Below, one piece after another: positions 1 through 10,628 of a stretch of DNA of 64,000 bases. The notes beneath the pieces are model-generated. The model ran no database searches, was not told where the DNA came from, and saw only the letters and a program-made list of their open reading frames with translations. Position 1 is the first letter of the stretch; the number at the start of each line of letters is the position of its first letter. A program made the translations under genes and the position numbers. Source of the DNA: Mycobacterium sp. 4858 (GTDB taxonomy: Bacteria; Actinomycetota; Actinomycetes; Mycobacteriales; Mycobacteriaceae); the NCBI RefSeq assembly GCF_900240975.1, contig NZ_LT968775.1:1488001-1552000 (forward strand), in the 5' to 3' direction.

Positions 1-3000
1 CGGGCAACCACGCGTTCAGCTGCTCGCGCACCTCACCGATCTTGGTGTTGGTGCGGGGGTCGTTGGCGTGGCTGGTGCGCTGCCGCACCCCCGCCGGGGG
101 CAGGTACAGATCGGTCAGGGCCGCGGCCGGCTGGTGGTCGGCGTCGACGAAAACCGCACTGAGAGTGCCGGGTTGGGCACCCCAGGTAACGGCGACACGA
201 TAGCCGGCGGAGTCGCCTACGCGATGCAGCTCTTCGGCGACGGTGACGGCGACCTCGGGACTGGCTTGGGCGAGCGCGTCCTCGACGGATAAGCCCGCGG
301 CGAGCGCACTCTGGACGCGGACGTCGGCGATCACTCCGGCCTGGGGGATGTCGATGAGGCGGACGACGGCAGGACGCAGCGACACCAGGTCGTCACGAAG
401 TCCATCGAGGCCCGCGCGGTCGGCCCACGACCAGGTGGGCGCGGTGGCCACCGACCGCACGGGCGCGGGTGCCTTGTGGATGACGACGTCGTAGCGGTAC
501 CTGTTCAGCTCGTTGTCGGACAAGCCGCGTTTGAGTTGGATTTCCAATCCGCCCGCCGACGGGCGGTTGACGGCCCAGGTGGTGAAAAAGTCCGGGGCCA
601 GGAGCAATTCGGTTTCACCGAGCATGGCGTGGCTGACCCGCTTGCGGATCTCGTCGGCGTCGGCGGCTTCGGCGCTGCGGGACAGGGCTATCCCGGTCTG
701 GAACGCGCCCTGCAGTGCGTGGTTACGGACGTCACCGATGAACAGCGCGCCGCCGGGGGCCAGCAGCTCCATCGCGTTGTCGATGACCTCGGCCAGATAT
801 CCCGCGTTCGGGAAGTACTGGACGACCGAGTTGACGATGACGGTGTCGAAATGGCCGCGCGGCAACCGGTCCGTGACGTGGGCGGGCTGGGTGAGCAACT
901 CGACCCGGTCCCGCCATCCGAACTGCGACTGCTCCAGTGAGCGGGCCAGGTTTTCGATGGCCACGGGCGAGAAGTCGGTCGCGACATACTGATCGCACTC
1001 CGGCGCGATCTGCGACAGCAGCAAACCCGAACCGGCGCCGATCTCGAGGACGCGCCGCGGCCGCAGGGCCATGATCCGATCCACCGTGGCGGCACGCCAT
1101 TCGATCATCTCGTCGAGCGGGATCGGCTCGCCGGTGTAGCTGCTGTTCCAGCCGCGGAAGTCCATGCCGAATCCGGATCCGAGATCGGCGCCGTACAGGT
1201 CGTCGTAGAGGTGTTGCCACTCTTCGACGTCTTCCACGTCGTGATCGGCGTTGGTGTTGTGGTCGAGGGTGACGTAGGCGACCAGATGAGAGCCGGCGGC
1301 GCCGTCACGCACGGTGACGGCGGCCTGGGTGACATGCGAGCACGCCAGCAGCGTGTTCTCGATCTCACCCAATTCGATGCGCTGGCCGCGCAGTTTGATC
1401 TGCTTGTCGGCGCGACCCACGAAATCCAGGGTGCCGTCGCGGGTCCAGCGCACCAGGTCGCCGGTGCGGTACATGCGCGAGCCGGCGCCGCCAAATGGGT
1501 TGGCCACGAACCGTTCCGCCGTCAGGTCCACGCGCCCCATGTAGCCGTGCGCCAGCGCGGGCCCGCTCACGTACAGCTCACCCACCACCCCGATGGGCGC
1601 CGGGTTCAGCCAGCCGTCGAGCACCATGGCGCAGACGCCCGCGATCGGGGTGCCGATCCGAACCGGCCCCTCGGCCGGCAGGGGTGCACTCATGGTGACC
1701 CAGATAGTGGTTTCGGTCGGGCCGTACACGTTGAACATGCGCCGGCCCGGCGCCCACGCGGCCACCAACTCCGCCGGACACGCCTCGCCGCCGACCATCA
1801 ATCTGTCGAATTCGGGCAGCCGCGAACGATCCAGCGACGACAGCACCGTCGGGGTCAGGAAGGCCGCGTTGACGCGTTGGCTTTGCAGCAACGCGGTCAG
1901 CGGCTCCCCCGCATACACCCCGGGAGGGGCCACCACCAGCGCCGCCCCCGACACCGCCGCCAACAGCATCTCGCCGACCGACGCGTCGAAGGTCGGCGCG
2001 GCCACCATCAGCACCCGCGTGTCCGCGCTCAGCCCGCACGACTTGCGTTGCGCGGCAGCCCATCCCAGCAGCCCCTCGTGGCCCACCACCACGCCTTTGG
2101 GGACACCGGTCGACCCCGAGGTGAAGATCACGTAGGCGGCGTCATGGGCCGTCAGTGGGGCCAGCCGATCGGCGTCGGTGATCGGGTTCGCGCTGACCCC
2201 CGACAGGTCCAGCCCATCGATCCGGATAACCGGGCGCGGTCCGGCCGCGGCCACTTCATCGGTGGCGCAGGTCAATACGCAGCCCGCGCCCGCCGTTTCG
2301 AGTACCGTGGTGATCCGCTCGACCGGGTGGTCCAGATCCACCGGCGCGTGCACGCCGCCGGCCTTGATCACCGCCCACCACGCGACCACCAACTCGAGGC
2401 AGCGATCCATCGCCACGCCCACGGCGCGCTCGGGACCCACGCCGGCGTCGATCAGCTTGCGGGCCAGGCGGGTCGACCATTCGTCGAGCTGACGGTAAGA
2501 CAGCCGCCGCTCGCCGTCGACCACGGCGACGGCGTCCGGGTCGGCCGCGACGGTCGCCGCCAGCAACTCCGGGGCAACGCCCACCGGCGCGGCCGTACCG
2601 GCGCCGGACAGCTTCGCCAGCACCAGGTCGCGCTCGTCGCGGCCGAGCAGCTGGACCCCGGACAGGCGCCGTCCGGGACCGGACGTCATCGCCACCAACA
2701 CCCGCTGGAACCGCTCGACGAGCGCTTCGACGCTCTCGGTGTCGAACACGTCGGCGTCGAACTCGACGTGCAGGCCGAGTTCACGGCCCGGGAGCGCCTC
2801 CATCGTCAGTGGGTAGTGGTTGTATTCACGGTTGGTGAACCCGGCGATCGCCAGCCCGTCGGGGCCCAACTGCATGCCGTCGCCGATCGGGTAGTTCTCG
2901 TAGACGAACAGGGTGTCGAAGAGCTGCTCGTGGCCGGTGATGCGATGAATGTCGTTGAGCGCCAGGTGCTGATGTTCAAGCGTGTCGTTGTTGGTGTCCT

Positions 3001-6000
3001 GCAGCTGACGCAGGAGGTCCGCGGCGGTGGTGGTCGCGCCGATGTTGGCGCGCACCGGCACGGTGTTGATCAACAGCCCCACCATCGATTCCGCGCCGGC
3101 CACGTCCAGTTGGCCCACGCGAGACCGCGGGGTGCCGAAGACGACGTCGTGCTGACCGGTCAGCGAGGTCAGCAGCAACGCCCAGGCGCCGTGCAGGACG
3201 GTGCTGACGGTGGTCTGGCAGGAGCGTGCCAGTTCAGTGACCGCACTCGTGGTCTCCTCGGCCACGCGGAAGGATGCCGCACCGCGCCGCCCTTGGCCCA
3301 GGCGATCTTTCGGGCCGACGAGCGTCGGCGCCTCGAAGTCGGCGAGCACCTCAGCCCAGGCCGCGCGGGCGGCATCGACGTCGCGATCGGCCAGCCAGGT
3401 GACGAAGCTGCGGTAGGGGGCGGCGGCGGGCAGCGGTTCACCGTAGTAGCTGGTGAAGATTTCGCGCAGCAGGATGGGCAACGACCACCCGTCGAGCACG
3501 ATGTGGTGGTTGGTCAGCACCAGCCGGTGCCGGTCCTCTCCGGTACGGATCACCGCGACCCGGAAGGGCGGCTGGTCGGCCAGGTCGCCGACGGCGGCGC
3601 GTTCGGCGGCGCAGAGCTCTTCGATCTGCCGCTCGGTGTCGAGGTCGGTGTACCGCCATGCCACCGCCGGGCGGGCCGGGATGATCTGCACCGGTTCGTC
3701 GAACCGTTCGTAGAATCGGGCCGCCAGGTGCGGATGCCGGTTGATGACCGTGTGTACCGCATCGTGCAGGCGGTCGGGGTCCAGCGGGCCGGTGAGCGTG
3801 AAATCCAGTTGCACCGCATACATGTCGTCGCTGCCGTGCGCGGTGCTCGAATGGAAGAGCAGACCCTGCTGCAGCGGGGTCAGCGGCAGGATGTCGGCGA
3901 GGTCGTATCGCCGTTGCAGCTCGTCGATCTGCGGTTGGCTCAGCCGGGCGGGCGCGATGTCCGAGGGCGTGAGCCCGCCGCCACCGGCCCGCACGTGCGC
4001 GCAGATGCCGGACAAAGCGTCGAACCACAATTGGCTCAACCGGCCGATCTGCGCTTCGTCGAGGGCCGACGGCGCCCACGTCCAGTTGGCGCGCAGTTGC
4101 GGACCGGCGTCGGTGTCGACGGTGCCGGCGTTGAGTTCGACAGTGTGTGCCAACGGCATCGGGATCGCCGCGGCGGCGCCGCTCAACGAGAGGCTCTCCG
4201 GGTGCAGCCGCCACAGCTCATCGGGCAGCTCGGTTCCCGTGACCAGGCGACCGAGGTAGTTGAACCCGATCGGCGGGTCGGCCCCGTCGATCTTCGCGTC
4301 GCCGTTGAGGTAGCGCAGCGCACCGTAGGTCAGCGGGTGCGGCACGGCGCGAAGCTGTTCCTTGGCTTCCTTGATCAGCGTTCCCAGCTCCCGCTCGCCG
4401 GCCACCACCTGGGCCCAGGACGCCCCGCTCACGGTCAAGGACACCGGGTATTTGGTGGTGAACCAGCCGACGGTGCGCGACAGGTCCACGTCAGGCGCGA
4501 GTTCCTCGTGACGGCCGTGGCCTTCGACGTCGATGCCGATCGAGGCCTCGCCGCCCAGGAACTCCGTCCACGCCAGCCCGAAGGCGATCAGCAGAATGTC
4601 TTGCACGCCGGCATGAAACGCCGCCGGCGCCTCGCCGATGAGCGTGCGGGTGACCTCGACCTCCAATGACACCGACAGGTGCCCGGCGGCGGCGTAGGTG
4701 TCGGCCTCGGGGCGCACCGCCGGCAGTGCGGGCGGGGTCGCCGCGATCCGCTTCCAGGCCCCGGCTTGCTCGATGACTTCCGGGCGACGCGCGTGCTCGC
4801 CCAGCAGCGACGCCCAGCGGGCGAACGACGTCCCGCCTCCGGGCAGCGCCACCGGCTGCCCGCCGCGGTGCTGGGCCCATGCGATGTTCAAGTCCTCCAA
4901 CAGGACTCGCCAGGACACCCCGTCGACGGCGAGGTGGTGGACGATCAACGCCAGCTGGCCGGTGGGGCCGGCCCACACCGCGCTCAGCATCGTTCCGGCG
5001 GCGGGGTCCAGCCGCGACCGGGCCGCCGCCAGCGCCTCGTCCGAGAGAACATCCACCGACCGCAGGCAGCCGGTCGCATCCACGGAACCCGCCTCGGGCA
5101 CCCACAGCGCCCATCCGTCGGCACCGTCGCCCTCGACGCGCAGCCGCAGCATGGCGTGCCGATCCAGCAAGGCCTGCAACACAATCGCCACGTCGGCCTC
5201 GGTCACCCCTGCGGGCGCCTGCAGCAGCATCGTTTGGTTGAACTGGTCGGTCGGGCCGTTCACGCCGTGCAACCACCGCATGATCGGGGTGGCCTGCACC
5301 GGACCGAGACCCTCGTCGATCACCTCGGTTTGGCCGCCGGTCATCGCGGCCACGCTGGCCAGGCGGGCAACGGTCTGCTCGACGAAGACGTCGCGGGGCC
5401 GGCAGCTCAGGCCGGCGGCCCGCGCCCGCGACACCACCTGCAGCGCCAGGATGCTGTCGCCGCCGAGTTCGAAGAAGGAGTCGTCGGTGCCCACGCGGTC
5501 GACGCCAAGGACCTCGGCGTAGATGCTCGCCAGGATTTCCTCGGTCGGGTTCTGCGGAGCGCGGTAGTCACCGGCGGCGTACTCGGGGGTGGGCAGCGCG
5601 CGGGTATCCAGTTTGCCGTTGGCGGTCAGCGGCAGCGCTTCCAGTCCCACGATCGCCGCGGGCACCATAAACGCCGGCAACCGCTGCGCCAAAGCGGTCC
5701 GCAGCTGAGCCGGATCGGCGGCACCGGTGACATAACCGACCAGACGCTTGTCACCAGGGCGATCCTCGCGGGCCACCACCACCGCCTGCCCCACGCCCTC
5801 GAGTGCGCCCAACGCCGCCTGGATCTCGCCCAACTCGATGCGATACCCGCGGATCTTGACCTGCTCATCGGCGCGGCCCAGATAACGCAACTGCCCATCA
5901 GCACCCCAGCACGCCAGGTCCCCGGTGCGATACATCCGCCTACCGGCCCCGCCGAACGGACAAGCCACAAACCGCGACCCGGTCAACCCCGCCCGACCCA

Positions 6001-8401
6001 CATAACCGGTGGCCACCCCGGCCCCGGCGACATACAACTCGCCCACCACCCCCGGCGGCACCGGCCGCAACCAGCCATCAAGCACCAACAGCGCCGCCCC
6101 CGGCACCGGCGACCCGATCGGCGGCACGCCCAAGCCCGCCTCCAGCGGAGCGCTGATGGCCACGCACATCGTCGTCTCGGTCGGCCCATAGGCGTTGACC
6201 ATCACCCGACCCGGCGCCCACCGATCCACCACCTCAGGCGGGCAGGCCTCCCCCGCCATCACCAACGCCACCCCGTCCAGACCGGCCGGATCCAGCATCG
6301 CCACCGCCGACGGCGTCTGCGTCAGCACCGTCACGCCCCCGGCGATCAACACCTCATGCAGATCCTCGGGCGAACGCGCGGTGTCCTCATCGACGACCAC
6401 CACCTGCCCACCGCGCAACAGCGGGACGAAGACCTCCCACACCGACACATCGAACGCCAGCGAATGCGCATGCGACCACACCCCCGGCGCCGGCAAACCA
6501 GCGTCCAGCGACCCGATCAACTGCGTCACGTTACGATGCGTCACCGCAACACCTTTAGGCACACCCGTGGTACCCGAGGTGTAAATCACATACGCCACCC
6601 CATCGGCATCCGGCTCGGGCAGGGCCGTGTGCGGCTCGGCGTCGATGCGCCGATCATCGACATCGATCACGCTGACCCCGCGACCCTCAAGACGCACCGC
6701 CAGATCCGCCGTAGTCACCACCGCCACCGGCGCGGCGTCAGCCAACATGAACCCGATCCGCGCATCCGGGGAGGAAGGATCGATCGGCAGATACGCCGCC
6801 CCGGACTTGAGCACCGCCAGCATCGCCACGACCGCCTCCGCCGACCGCGAAAACACCAGCGCCACAACCCGCCCCGGGCCCGCACCCTCGGCCACCAAAC
6901 AACGCGCCAACCGATTCGACGCCTCATCCAGCTCCCGATACGACACCGACCCGCCCGCGCACACCAACGCCACCGCCCCCGGCGCACGCGCCACCTGCGC
7001 GGCGAACAACGAAGGCACCGACACCGGCAAAGCCGCCCGCCCCGCCAAAACCGCCGTATTACCAAGCCCTTCCAGACGCGCGCGCTCTGCATCGCCGACC
7101 AGATCCACCGACGACAACACCCGCGACAAATCACCCGCCATCGCCACCAACACCCGCTGCAGACGTCCCGCCAAATCCGAGACGTCGAAGTTCGAGAACG
7201 GTTGCCCGACACCGACGGTGCTCAGGAATTGCTGGTCCCCGAAGCCGAGGAAGAACAGTCCGAAGTGACCGACCGGGCCGAAGGTGGTGTATGTGGCGGT
7301 CGCCGGGACACCGGCGAGGCTGAGGGTGAGTCTGGCCGGAACGAAGTTGACGACGACCCGGTTGGACGCCTGCGGGGCGCCACGGAACCCGCCGTCGCCG
7401 CCAAGCATGTGGACTGGAAATCGCTGATGCCGCAGCGCTTCTCGCGAGCGGGTGTCGACCTGCTGGAGGAAGTCGGCGACTGTCCCGTGCGGCGACGCGT
7501 TCAAGACAAGGGGCACGACCCCGGCGAGCATGCCGGGATGGGTCTTCGATTCGGGATCCGTCCGGCGGCTGACCGGGAAGTCGAGCACCACCTCGTCGGA
7601 ATTGTCGGTACGGAACCCGCGCACCAACAGCGCGCACGCGGCGGTGAGCACCGACGACCGGCGGATGCCCAGCGCTTTGGACAACTGTTTGATCAGGGCG
7701 ACCACCGACGAGTCCAATTGGACCGGTGGGGAGGGTGCGTAGGGATCGCGCTCGCCGCCGGTTTGGGTCAACCGATAGTCGGGCTCGCTTGCCGAAGGAA
7801 GGTGTTGGGCCCAATAGGTCTGGTCCTCGGCGTAATCGGCGGAAGCCGCATACTCCGCCTCGCTGTCGACAAGGTCACGCAACGAACCGAAGAAGGCCGG
7901 CGATATCGCGGCGCCGGTGGCGAGTGCGGAATAGACGGCCGCAATCCGGCGGCCGAGTAGCGCGATGCCCAACCCGTCGATGGCGATGTGATGGCAGCAG
8001 GTGAACCAGTAGTACTCATCGGGCGCCGTCTGGAAGAGGTAGAAGTTGATCATCGGGCCGGTGAGCGGGATCGGCGTCCGTTGGATGGCCGACGCCCTCT
8101 CCCGGACCTCGCGCTCGGGATCGGGCGAACCGCTCACGTCGTAGAAGGCCAGTTCGATATCGGGGTCCTCGATCGCGGTCTGGAAGACTTCGCCGTCTAC
8201 CTCGAAGAAGCACGCCCGGATGCTTTCGGCCTCGCCCACCACGTGACGCATCGCCTGCTCGAACAACGCGCGGTCAACCGCGCCCTCGATCCGCACCAGC
8301 ACCCCGAGCTGCCATGCCACATCGAAGTGACCCGTTTGCTGCGCGAGCCAGATGTCCAGCTGCGCCCGCGTCAGCGGCAATGCACGGTCACTGCGTTCCA
8401 C
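1..8401 (-). CDS. Nonribosomal peptide synthetase, modules 1 and part of 2 (C-A-PCP-E-C-A with inserted N-methyltransferase), 3' end outside window
   Basis: The frame is open for all 2,800 residues visible; I checked the same frame at five motifs along its length. Domains in order: condensation (HHIAIDG at about 137); adenylation 1 ([10 protein letters not shown] near 608, RIELGEI at 854); carrier protein (LGGDSI, phosphopantetheine Ser about 983); epimerisation ([10 protein letters not shown] at 1155, FNYLG later); condensation ([12 protein letters not shown] near 1503, HHIVLDG at 1632); adenylation 2 ([10 protein letters not shown] near 2092, RIELGEI at 2341). A SAM methyltransferase (EIGAGSG at 2453) is inserted after motif A8, and A9-like sequence begins at the window edge. 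The N-terminal condensation domain suggests acyl initiation. The A1 pocket read by eye (D-V-W-T-V-A-A-M-C) resembles phenylalanine pockets. With E, module 1 would install D-Phe; module 2 would install an N-methylated residue. This fits a lipopeptide synthetase of the PstA/Mps kind. Start is GTG at 8401; the ATG upstream is out of frame. Confidence 0.93.
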   Translation of the reverse strand, partial: MERSDRALPLTRAQLDIWLAQQTGHFDVAWQLGVLVRIEGAVDRALFEQAMRHVVGEAESIRACFFEVDGEVFQTAIEDPDIELAFYDVSGSPDPEREVRERASAIQRTPIPLTGPMINFYLFQTAPDEYYWFTCCHHIAIDGLGIALLGRRIAAVYSALATGAAISPAFFGSLRDLVDSEAEYAASADYAEDQTYWAQHLPSASEPDYRLTQTGGERDPYAPSPPVQLDSSVVALIKQLSKALGIRRSSVLTAACALLVRGFRTDNSDEVVLDFPVSRRTDPESKTHPGMLAGVVPLVLNASPHGTVADFLQQVDTRSREALRHQRFPVHMLGGDGGFRGAPQASNRVVVNFVPARLTLSLAGVPATATYTTFGPVGHFGLFFLGFGDQQFLSTVGVGQPFSNFDVSDLAGRLQRVLVAMAGDLSRVLSSVDLVGDAERARLEGLGNTAVLAGRAALPVSVPSLFAAQVARAPGAVALVCAGGSVSYRELDEASNRLARCLVAEGAGPGRVVALVFSRSAEAVVAMLAVLKSGAAYLPIDPSSPDARIGFMLADAAPVAVVTTADLAVRLEGRGVSVIDVDDRRIDAEPHTALPEPDADGVAYVIYTSGTTGVPKGVAVTHRNVTQLIGSLDAGLPAPGVWSHAHSLAFDVSVWEVFVPLLRGGQVVVVDEDTARSPEDLHEVLIAGGVTVLTQTPSAVAMLDPAGLDGVALVMAGEACPPEVVDRWAPGRVMVNAYGPTETTMCVAISAPLEAGLGVPPIGSPVPGAALLVLDGWLRPVPPGVVGELYVAGAGVATGYVGRAGLTGSRFVACPFGGAGRRMYRTGDLACWGADGQLRYLGRADEQVKIRGYRIELGEIQAALGALEGVGQAVVVAREDRPGDKRLVGYVTGAADPAQLRTALAQRLPAFMVPAAIVGLEALPLTANGKLDTRALPTPEYAAGDYRAPQNPTEEILASIYAEVLGVDRVGTDDSFFELGGDSILALQVVSRARAAGLSCRPRDVFVEQTVARLASVAAMTGGQTEVIDEGLGPVQATPIMRWLHGVNGPTDQFNQTMLLQAPAGVTEADVAIVLQALLDRHAMLRLRVEGDGADGWALWVPEAGSVDATGCLRSVDVLSDEALAAARSRLDPAAGTMLSAVWAGPTGQLALIVHHLAVDGVSWRVLLEDLNIAWAQHRGGQPVALPGGGTSFARWASLLGEHARRPEVIEQAGAWKRIAATPPALPAVRPEADTYAAAGHLSVSLEVEVTRTLIGEAPAAFHAGVQDILLIAFGLAWTEFLGGEASIGIDVEGHGRHEELAPDVDLSRTVGWFTTKYPVSLTVSGASWAQVVAGERELGTLIKEAKEQLRAVPHPLTYGALRYLNGDAKIDGADPPIGFNYLGRLVTGTELPDELWRLHPESLSLSGAAAAIPMPLAHTVELNAGTVDTDAGPQLRANWTWAPSALDEAQIGRLSQLWFDALSGICAHVRAGGGGLTPSDIAPARLSQPQIDELQRRYDLADILPLTPLQQGLLFHSSTAHGSDDMYAVQLDFTLTGPLDPDRLHDAVHTVINRHPHLAARFYERFDEPVQIIPARPAVAWRYTDLDTERQIEELCAAERAAVGDLADQPPFRVAVIRTGEDRHRLVLTNHHIVLDGWSLPILLREIFTSYYGEPLPAAAPYRSFVTWLADRDVDAARAAWAEVLADFEAPTLVGPKDRLGQGRRGAASFRVAEETTSAVTELARSCQTTVSTVLHGAWALLLTSLTGQHDVVFGTPRSRVGQLDVAGAESMVGLLINTVPVRANIGATTTAADLLRQLQDTNNDTLEHQHLALNDIHRITGHEQLFDTLFVYENYPIGDGMQLGPDGLAIAGFTNREYNHYPLTMEALPGRELGLHVEFDADVFDTESVEALVERFQRVLVAMTSGPGRRLSGVQLLGRDERDLVLAKLSGAGTAAPVGVAPELLAATVAADPDAVAVVDGERRLSYRQLDEWSTRLARKLIDAGVGPERAVGVAMDRCLELVVAWWAVIKAGGVHAPVDLDHPVERITTVLETAGAGCVLTCATDEVAAAGPRPVIRIDGLDLSGVSANPITDADRLAPLTAHDAAYVIFTSGSTGVPKGVVVGHEGLLGWAAAQRKSCGLSADTRVLMVAAPTFDASVGEMLLAAVSGAALVVAPPGVYAGEPLTALLQSQRVNAAFLTPTVLSSLDRSRLPEFDRLMVGGEACPAELVAAWAPGRRMFNVYGPTETTIWVTMSAPLPAEGPVRIGTPIAGVCAMVLDGWLNPAPIGVVGELYVSGPALAHGYMGRVDLTAERFVANPFGGAGSRMYRTGDLVRWTRDGTLDFVGRADKQIKLRGQRIELGEIENTLLACSHVTQAAVTVRDGAAGSHLVAYVTLDHNTNADHDVEDVEEWQHLYDDLYGADLGSGFGMDFRGWNSSYTGEPIPLDEMIEWRAATVDRIMALRPRRVLEIGAGSGLLLSQIAPECDQYVATDFSPVAIENLARSLEQSQFGWRDRVELLTQPAHVTDRLPRGHFDTVIVNSVVQYFPNAGYLAEVIDNAMELLAPGGALFIGDVRNHALQGAFQTGIALSRSAEAADADEIRKRVSHAMLGETELLLAPDFFTTWAVNRPSAGGLEIQLKRGLSDNELNRYRYDVVIHKAPAPVRSVATAPTWSWADRAGLDGLRDDLVSLRPAVVRLIDIPQAGVIADVRVQSALAAGLSVEDALAQASPEVAVTVAEELHRVGDSAGYRVAVTWGAQPGTLSAVFVDADHQPAAALTDLYLPPAGVRQRTSHANDPRTNTKIGEVREQLNAWLP

Positions 8402-8453
8402 AAATTCCCCCCGAAAGCTTTTCCGACTCCTTCATACCTAGACTGTCTACGCA

Positions 8454-8675
8454 TCACAAACCAGGAGCGGACAGCCTGTCACGCAGGCTTTTCGGACGGA
8501 TGTCCGGCCAATTCTGTTCGATGTAGTCGAGGCAGGCGGCCCGGTCGGCCTCTCCGTACACCACCCGCCAGCCGGCCGGGACATCCGTGAAGACCGGCCA
8601 AAGGCTGTGCTGTTCCTCATTATTGACCAGGACGAAAAATTTGCCACTGTCGTCATCAAAGGGATTGCTCTGCAA
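8454..8675 (-). CDS. MbtH-like protein, NRPS adenylation-domain chaperone
   Basis: A 73-residue protein with the family signature: NPFDD at the N terminus, then QHSLWP, P-x-[11 protein letters not shown] and D-x-RP-x-SLRD. MbtH-like proteins bind NRPS adenylation domains and are needed for their solubility or activity. I chose the TTG start at 8675 because an excellent ribosome binding site (gaggaggt) lies 7 bases upstream and it gives the usual length of about 70 residues; a longer reading from 8729 adds residues with no family match. It ends 52 bases before the NRPS start on the same strand, so the two are almost certainly one transcript. The pairing mbtH then synthetase is the layout of mycobacterial lipopeptide loci. 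Confidence 0.93.
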   Translation of the reverse strand: MQSNPFDDDSGKFFVLVNNEEQHSLWPVFTDVPAGWRVVYGEADRAACLDYIEQNWPDIRPKSLRDRLSAPGL

Positions 8676-9744
8676 CGGACGACCTCCTCTGCCAAGGTGA
8701 AAATTGCATGACGGTCCCGCGCGCAGCACAAAACTATGTGCCGCGCTTCAGGATTGGCCGTTACTTTCGACCAGTGTGCCGATCTGCCCGCGGGCACGAA
8801 GCCGGTGCCGGTGGGCTTGATTGCGGAAATCCCCGTCGTGATGTGACTGGCTGCAGTTCGGGCCCCAGTTCTTCCCCGGCCCGAATCGCAATACCGTCCG
8901 CAACATCAACAGTAACCCCAAAATCGCGGAAGCTTCTCCGCGGGGGCTTTCCGTCGGTGCTACAGCGGACCACTAACATGCTGGCACTACGACTTTGGAC
9001 GTCGCGCTCCACGGCTCGCCGGTTACCCGCCGACACCCGCCGTCAAACCTATGAATTTCGTTCTTGCATAAGAGATTCGCACCCCCGGTTTGTTCGACGC
9101 GTGTCGCGTCATCCAGCAAGAACAAAACTTTGTCCCCGCCAGCTTCGTCATCATCGGACACGGAGAGGTGGCCGCGCGATTCCGGCGCCCTCCGAACGCA
9201 ATGGCCGCGGTTTGCTGTCATGCCGTGGACACATTGCCGGAACGACCGCACACCTTTTGCGGTCACGTTCCGGTTCACCCCAGGGCAGCAAGCTTTCAGC
9301 CGCGACATGGCGGGAGGAAGGCCCGACATTCGTGCATCGTAATTCCTGATCGCGACAAGCGGGCGCGGTTTGTCGGCCTTGCCCGAAAGCCACGATGCTT
9401 TGAGGGGCGTAACCACAACGGGAGCTTGCTACAGCAGAGGCCTGTGGCGGCTGCGCACGATGCCAGCCGGCGCAGCGCTTAGCTGCAGACGGGCGGACAG
9501 GCGCAGCCGCACCGGCATTCTTGTGATTGATCTCACGACGGTTGCTGCGGTGGCGTTCACGCGCGTATAGCGGGGCGTTCATCTGCTTACCGAGCCGAGA
9601 GTGATTCGCGAACCGCATTGCGCGAGTGCGAAGTTCGGTGTCGCCGAGCCAACCCGGCAGCCCACAGTTTTGCATTCATGATCCCGGGCGCAATTGGCTG
9701 GTGCCGGTGTTTAGGCACCCCGGGGCGCGGGTAGAGCTGCGCCA
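8676..9744. other. Intergenic region between divergent mbtH-NRPS and GAP genes, no gene seen
   Basis: This 1,069-base stretch contains only overlapping low-complexity readings on both strands with no recognisable motif, no strong ribosome binding site and no consistent codon bias. It is long for mycobacteria and must hold the promoters for the NRPS operon (minus) and the GAP gene (plus). A CRP-like palindrome is listed separately. It could also contain a decayed gene that I cannot recognise. Confidence 0.6.
9522..9537. promoter_or_regulatory. Candidate CRP-type binding site
   Basis: The sequence TGTGA-ttgatc-TCACG matches the CRP consensus TGTGA-N6-TCACA at nine of ten positions. Mycobacterial CRP (Rv3676) recognises this kind of site. 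It lies about 208 bases upstream of the GAP-family gene and about 850 bases upstream of mbtH. One match in 64 kb can arise by chance, so this is a candidate only. Confidence 0.35.
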
Positions 9745-10536
9745 ATGTGGGGGTCAGTGCTGGGGCTGGGAATTCTGGCGGCGCTCAATCCGGTGCGCCT
9801 GGGCCTCGCCCTCCTGATGATCTCCCGGCCGCGCCCCGGACCGAACCTGCTCGCCTACTGGGTCGGTGGCCTGACCGTGTGTGTGCCCGAGCTGCTCGCC
9901 CCGCTGATGCTGCTGAACTTCACCTCCGCGTTCGGCACATTCCGGCACGGCTCGGCCGGCCCGGCCGCGAGCTCCACCCTCCCCCACATCCAAATCGGGC
10001 TGGGCGTGCTCGGGTTGTCGATCGCCGCGCTGATGGCGGTGCGCTTCTCGACGCGTCGGCGCGCGCAGGCGCACGCATCGAGCGACGGGAACCCGACGCC
10101 GACGCCGGCTCCGGGGGCGCCGATCGCCGTTCCACGATTCCTCAGCCGCGCACAGGACCTTTCCCCCGAGGACCGTTCCGGAATCCGGCGCCTGCTCCAC
10201 CGCGCCCACCGCGCGTGGGAGAAGGGGTCGTTGTGGATCGCGTGGGTCATCGGGCTGGCATCGGTTCCGGTCGACGGGGTGCTCTTCATCCTCGCCATCA
10301 TCGTGGCGTCGAGGGCTGCGGTCGCCACGCAGGTCAGCGCCTCGATCGCGTTCGTCCTGCTGATGTATTCCGTCGTCGAGATGATCTTGGTGGGCTATGT
10401 GGCCGCACCGGCCCGAACCCACGCGGTATTGCGGCAGCTGCACGACTGGGTGCGGGCGTACCACCGGCAGATCCTGGTGACCGTCTTCACGGTGGTCGGG
10501 GTGACCCAGTTGGCCCAGGGCATGCACATCCTCTGA
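9745..10536 (+). CDS. GAP-family (glycopeptidolipid addressing protein-like) integral membrane protein
   Basis: 263 residues with about six hydrophobic helices: three before residue 100, a charged linker at about 100-160, then three after 165. The N terminus with LGILAALNPVRLGLAL and the region IAWVIGLASVPVDGVLF are characteristic of the GAP/Sap family, whose founding member is required to bring glycopeptidolipids to the mycobacterial surface. The gene lies 1.1 kb from the divergent mbtH-NRPS pair, which fits a role in export of the lipopeptide made by that synthetase. That link is inferred from position only; mycobacteria carry several GAP paralogues. No strong ribosome binding site is visible before the ATG. 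Confidence 0.8.
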   Translation: MWGSVLGLGILAALNPVRLGLALLMISRPRPGPNLLAYWVGGLTVCVPELLAPLMLLNFTSAFGTFRHGSAGPAASSTLPHIQIGLGVLGLSIAALMAVRFSTRRRAQAHASSDGNPTPTPAPGAPIAVPRFLSRAQDLSPEDRSGIRRLLHRAHRAWEKGSLWIAWVIGLASVPVDGVLFILAIIVASRAAVATQVSASIAFVLLMYSVVEMILVGYVAAPARTHAVLRQLHDWVRAYHRQILVTVFTVVGVTQLAQGMHIL

Positions 10537-10628
10537 GCCATCCGCCGGGCTGAGCTTTCTGGTCCGCCCGACACCGCACGGCATAGCCTGGTGTTCTGAC
10601 CGCCCGTGCTTCTGCGAGAGGAAGCGAT

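Noticed and set aside
1211..7960. Very long plus-strand open readings (1211-4669 and 4679-7960) opposite the NRPS
   Set aside because: They are Arg/Gly/His/Gln-rich with no motifs, and the minus-strand frame contains every expected NRPS motif. High GC explains the absence of stops.
1..8401. Possible frameshift in the NRPS
   Set aside because: The positions of five core motifs (137, 854, 1155, 2341, 2453) are all in the same frame from the GTG at 8401.
1..8675. Assigning the NRPS as glycopeptidolipid Mps1
   Set aside because: Glycopeptidolipid residue 2 is not N-methylated, so a methyltransferase in module 2 argues against it, although the MbtH and GAP neighbours occur in those loci too.
9151..9675. 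A 174-residue minus-strand reading in the NRPS/GAP interval
   Set aside because: No recognisable motif, unusual composition, competing readings of equal quality on both strands and no ribosome binding site.
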